Positions 40,601 through 42,476 of a DNA stretch of 42,476 nt are shown in pieces. Position numbers and translations under genes: made by a program. This DNA is from Planctomycetaceae bacterium (lineage in GTDB: Bacteria; Planctomycetota; Planctomycetia; Planctomycetales; Planctomycetaceae): the NCBI GenBank assembly GCA_021732415.1, contig JAKFVC010000231.1, forward strand, positions 1-42,476. The letters are read 5' to 3'. The notes under the pieces were generated by a model that searched no databases, was not told the DNA's origin, and saw nothing but the letters and a program-made list of their open reading frames with translations. Position 1 is the first letter of the stretch. Every line of letters begins with the position of its first letter.

Positions 40601-42244
40601 ACGAGCATTAAGGAAAAAAACCCAGGGAGCATTCGTCGCCTTCACCAATCGGCGGATCTCGTCAGCACGTGAATCAGCGTCTCCCGCGACGAAAACTGGC
40701 ATCCAGCTCTCCGACCCCTTCCGGTAGTTTGTTGCGTCTAGCAATTGTTCGAACAGGTCGTCAGTGCAGGTGATGTCGTTCATCTCCAGCCAAACGCAGT
40801 AATCGCCCTCGGCTTGGGCGCGATCGAAAACTTCTGAACAAACGGATGTAACTCCCATGACCTGCGGCTTGGATGTGACTACTAATAGTTGCGGGCCGTG
40901 AACATCGGATCGAAACTCCGCAAGCCGGTCGGCAATATCAGTTGCCAACCGACGTCGTATCTCATCGTGCGCTCGACGTTTGGTTGAGTTCTGCGAGAAT
41001 ATCGGCGGTATCGCGAGACGTGACGCGGTGGGAAAAAGAATACCGGTGGTCGGCACACTGCATCGAATGGTTTGAAACAACTGAAGAAAGAGCAATCCAA
41101 GATTCGTGTGCCGAAGGATGCGCGACCGCTTGGGTGCTGCTGTACGATGATTGAGACCCAAATGTTTGAAGACGTCCGTCGTAAAGGAAATCACACGTTC
41201 TACATCTTTGGGCGTATAACATATCCAGTATACAGTGAATGCGTCATCCAAATGCTTCCAAGCATGCTGAATCAGCGTTCGCGTTCGCTTCTCGCGCGCC
41301 GAGAACCCCATCATGAGCAGGTGGTTGCCCGAAGGAAGCCGCTCTTGCCCAGCATAAATGCTCTCGTTGCGTGTCGAGAATGCCTTGTGGCCGTCCGCTG
41401 AGAGTAGATACTCGACAAATCGTTCGCAGTCCGCATAGTCCGGTATTGCATCGAGCGTATAATCGGCTCGTAGCGAATGGCGGTCACCGTGGAGTTTGAC
41501 GAGGGAGCGCTGCGGGGCCAATGCGGGATACGGGGGCAGTTCACTTTTCATCTGTAACCCGAAAACCGTGACCGGATTCTTTGCTGCCAGGAACGCCTGC
41601 TCCAAGAAATCGTCGAAATTTGTGGATACGAGGATATCAAGCCGCAATAATCCCCCCAGAGCCGCCAACATTCTGTGTCCGAGTGTTGGCCGTTTACCAC
41701 GCATGATTTCGCGCAGCGCGGAGTCGATTACGTCTTGCCGCGGTGCGTCAAGTACATAAGTACTATGTTGACCATTGCCCCGTCCTCCCTCATAGACGAT
41801 CCGCGACAAAAACTGCAATGCAGTGCGCCATTCCGCAGTCGCGCCCAAGGCCTCTTGGAAGACGCGGTTATCAGGATTCCAAGGGTCGTTCTTAATCCTT
41901 CGCTTTAATGCTACTTCAAGTGAGCCTTCCCACGTGCCTGCAATGTCTGATTCGCCACCGTCGAACGGCGGCCATTGGTGCGTCCGCGGGTTCCACGGCA
42001 CATTGGCGTACTTCAAAACCCCCAAGGCCATAGCAATACACCGTTGGAGGTACGATTCCATCTCCCAAACAAGCGGAATGCCGGATGGGGCAGATAACCC
42101 GGCACCGGTAAATGGCACGAAACCGTAGCCAGATGCAATTTGTTTTTGAACATCGACAATGAATGCATGCGCCGCATCGTTTGTCGCCGGATAGTTGTCA
42201 AAAGAATTGTATACCTGGCAGAAATCGTGGACCGATTTACTCAC
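37610..42244 (-). CDS. SIR2-STAND-like large protein, candidate anti-phage defence
   Basis: A 1,544-residue protein starting at GTG 42244; no ATG lies upstream in frame. Residues 35-360 are a SIR2-type NAD-binding domain: FTGAGLSAPSGIP at 45-57, STNFDD at 207-212, KLHGD at 250-254 and LLMMGFSARE near 325. This supplies NADase activity in known defence proteins. Residues 420-700 resemble a STAND NTPase module: LLVVTSKPQVMGVTSV stands where a P-loop is expected, without the lysine. WVFFLNARERPGS lies at the Walker B position. The remaining 800 residues are helical and may sense phage proteins. Domain order SIR2-STAND-helical matches Avs/antiviral STAND proteins. The window contains no partner nuclease, so it may act alone by depleting NAD. 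Confidence 0.85.
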   Translation of the reverse strand: MSKSVHDFCQVYNSFDNYPATNDAAHAFIVDVQKQIASGYGFVPFTGAGLSAPSGIPLVWEMESYLQRCIAMALGVLKYANVPWNPRTHQWPPFDGGESDIAGTWEGSLEVALKRRIKNDPWNPDNRVFQEALGATAEWRTALQFLSRIVYEGGRGNGQHSTYVLDAPRQDVIDSALREIMRGKRPTLGHRMLAALGGLLRLDILVSTNFDDFLEQAFLAAKNPVTVFGLQMKSELPPYPALAPQRSLVKLHGDRHSLRADYTLDAIPDYADCERFVEYLLSADGHKAFSTRNESIYAGQERLPSGNHLLMMGFSAREKRTRTLIQHAWKHLDDAFTVYWICYTPKDVERVISFTTDVFKHLGLNHRTAAPKRSRILRHTNLGLLFLQLFQTIRCSVPTTGILFPTASRLAIPPIFSQNSTKRRAHDEIRRRLATDIADRLAEFRSDVHGPQLLVVTSKPQVMGVTSVCSEVFDRAQAEGDYCVWLEMNDITCTDDLFEQLLDATNYRKGSESWMPVFVAGDADSRADEIRRLVKATNAPWVFFLNARERPGSNLEEMEELGEAHDRDVQPPCSPGTGIEAAPVTQDIGKSDVGAAHEASPNGFLDGGSDTSDAEQDAFVEFINTLCQRGAKESSVTVVLMTNAARDHKQKGINDKIQRTPLLQDCILTLPRDCVPYNTRSIPEKCIEWTASGITRQSGSSREQQTSAGDQDKVADRPKPENSPIHRRRFLLALILMQRTRFVSSLVSDAFAVPRELLQRDDMPNKVTLETALEWIGGTGGLEEIGLIRRKLGGFIWLRADSRNTLRSHLKSQASLKVLLKSLSHSITEHLDDWQPELDFPDIHWQLALWYRRVMTASDSPGALFEAVHHACMSVRATIINCNSRRTASVCELIEAVNRLNWATALLQAHGFMVQTRGYSRGSCRRLDNVRGRLSRSILRQVDKLRHLLEGEAFKEPIELLDTAVLRLRLRSTELMRAIAREVGEGVKAYLRHRWIRDLLAGEECSEEEDTAGKANSARLFSHFFESADTKSIPVNERPSEWLRYWRWCGMLGIGARSYEKARTSLATVISSIILGVSSRTACQPRPGYHTIKEASRGMNSDLNVAITRFAEGMQQASELIGTGALLPTNRCKFFDIPITNAQPLRLELLRSSEQVVDCLLRELMVSRRISKTNPKKQEKKIEEAQWRGLDAIIRCGLRLCETILSEEHSAESSYVHSAMWCHSRLLLHSSICAIRMRREWTQAMKLLTDAEASASLVDAKRYGSDRALVELHRAEVRIEEALQERVSVKGKSGEDGPFFQDFIKNQAFKFRPDDELKVREAWQVRGVRLRQQNWDGKDGTVRASFRKVKALIRDAIRFIDRADVILSQRRRNVFWTTWYYHRRLQAVSLLLWATVFEEETPIPYLGHEAAPAGFNTIADEILESTQRIVRVDAYRFATIVESYASCMKALHFRLLLDPRAERIKSRQTEMRDKLEKAAKELAAMLARRNNVDIAIKRFPGIAADPRSKVNKDYIICSTSVRMYVKEVLKDVNMMLETLKHPLS

Positions 42245-42476
42245 GGCAGCAATCTCAGGATGTAAAGTGCTGGAATAACAGTCTCTCAGTGAGCCCGCAG
42301 GGTTAGCTTCGCTGATGATTTGTTGTCTTGGTCATGTTGGGGACGGTGCCAGGGCAATCGCATGTCGAAGCCTTGTCATTCCCGATGATTTTGTGATTCC
42401 ATGTGGCTTACAGACATTTGTGGCGAGCGTGCGGGGTGGACCGTCTTGACCACGGACGTGTCCACATCGAAATCTC
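42245..42476. other. Right end of window, no gene seen
   Basis: The last 232 bases hold the upstream region of the SIR2-STAND gene. No strong promoter box, repeat or complete gene is visible. The ribosome site before the GTG at 42244 is weak (GAGATTGCTGCC). Confidence 0.4.

Overview
This 42 kb window looks like the backbone of a conjugative or mobilisable, possibly integrative, plasmid with two cargo blocks. No rRNA or intact tRNA is present to fix the host. The GC-rich coding style, the RPA-type replication initiator, many short ATGA-coupled plasmid genes, an oversized STAND/TPR-type protein, Tat-exported proteins and a spherulin-4-like secreted protein together suggest a member of Planctomycetota. 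This is an inference from gene content and not a sequence match.

Layout: (1) 1-434: the end of an unidentified mobile element marked by TTATGCCGA/TCGGCATAA half-sites, which cuts an ardC antirestriction gene exactly at the palindrome edge. (2) 0.5-5.1 kb: a zinc-ribbon protein, a coupled unknown gene, a full-length MOBF (TrwC/TraI-type) relaxase-helicase, and two diverged copies of an oriT-like segment. A decayed relaxase fragment sits beside the second copy. (3) 5.4-6.5 kb: a ParA-like ATPase with the boundaries of an integron gene cassette (GTTAGGC start, attC-like end). (4) 6.7-7.8 kb: a VapBC-type toxin-antitoxin pair plus a second antitoxin with no toxin. (5) 8.3-9.9 kb: five small tightly packed plasmid genes and one opposing gene. 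(6) 10.1-12.7 kb: the replication and partition core, with a palindrome-rich control region, parA, a ribbon-helix-helix partner, an RPA-family repA and an iteron oriV with an AT-rich stretch and a DnaA box.

(7) 13.0-23.6 kb, cargo 1: a phospholipase-D-like protein, a Tat-exported deaminase-fold protein, a degenerate STAND-TPR protein with a short upstream ORF, and a two-gene xanthine-oxidase-family molybdoenzyme whose 2Fe-2S subunit is fused to a YceI-like lipid-binding domain. (8) 23.8-25.9 kb: a tRNA 3'-end fragment (attP-like), a tyrosine integrase and two small excisionase-type HTH proteins. (9) 26.0-31.7 kb: the transfer-linked operon, with a VirD4/TraG coupling protein, membrane and exported proteins, a 29-residue membrane peptide and an ECF-type sigma factor. 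No VirB4 or other mating-channel ATPase is visible. (10) 31.9-35.8 kb: a small unknown protein, a membrane-anchored unknown, and a secreted spherulin-4-like protein. (11) 35.9-42.2 kb, cargo 2: a WGR protein coupled to a serine resolvase, an ankyrin protein, and a 1,544-residue SIR2-STAND-like protein that is a good anti-phage defence candidate.

The genes fit together as follows. RepA/oriV and ParA/RHH maintain the plasmid. Toxin-antitoxin and resolvase stabilise it. The MOBF relaxase with oriT and the VirD4 protein would move it. The integrase with the tRNA fragment suggests it can also integrate. The most unusual observations are the molybdoenzyme-YceI fusion with a serine in place of a cluster cysteine, the integron-type cassette outside any visible integron, the oriT duplication, the exported deaminase, and the SIR2-STAND protein with a P-loop lacking its lysine.
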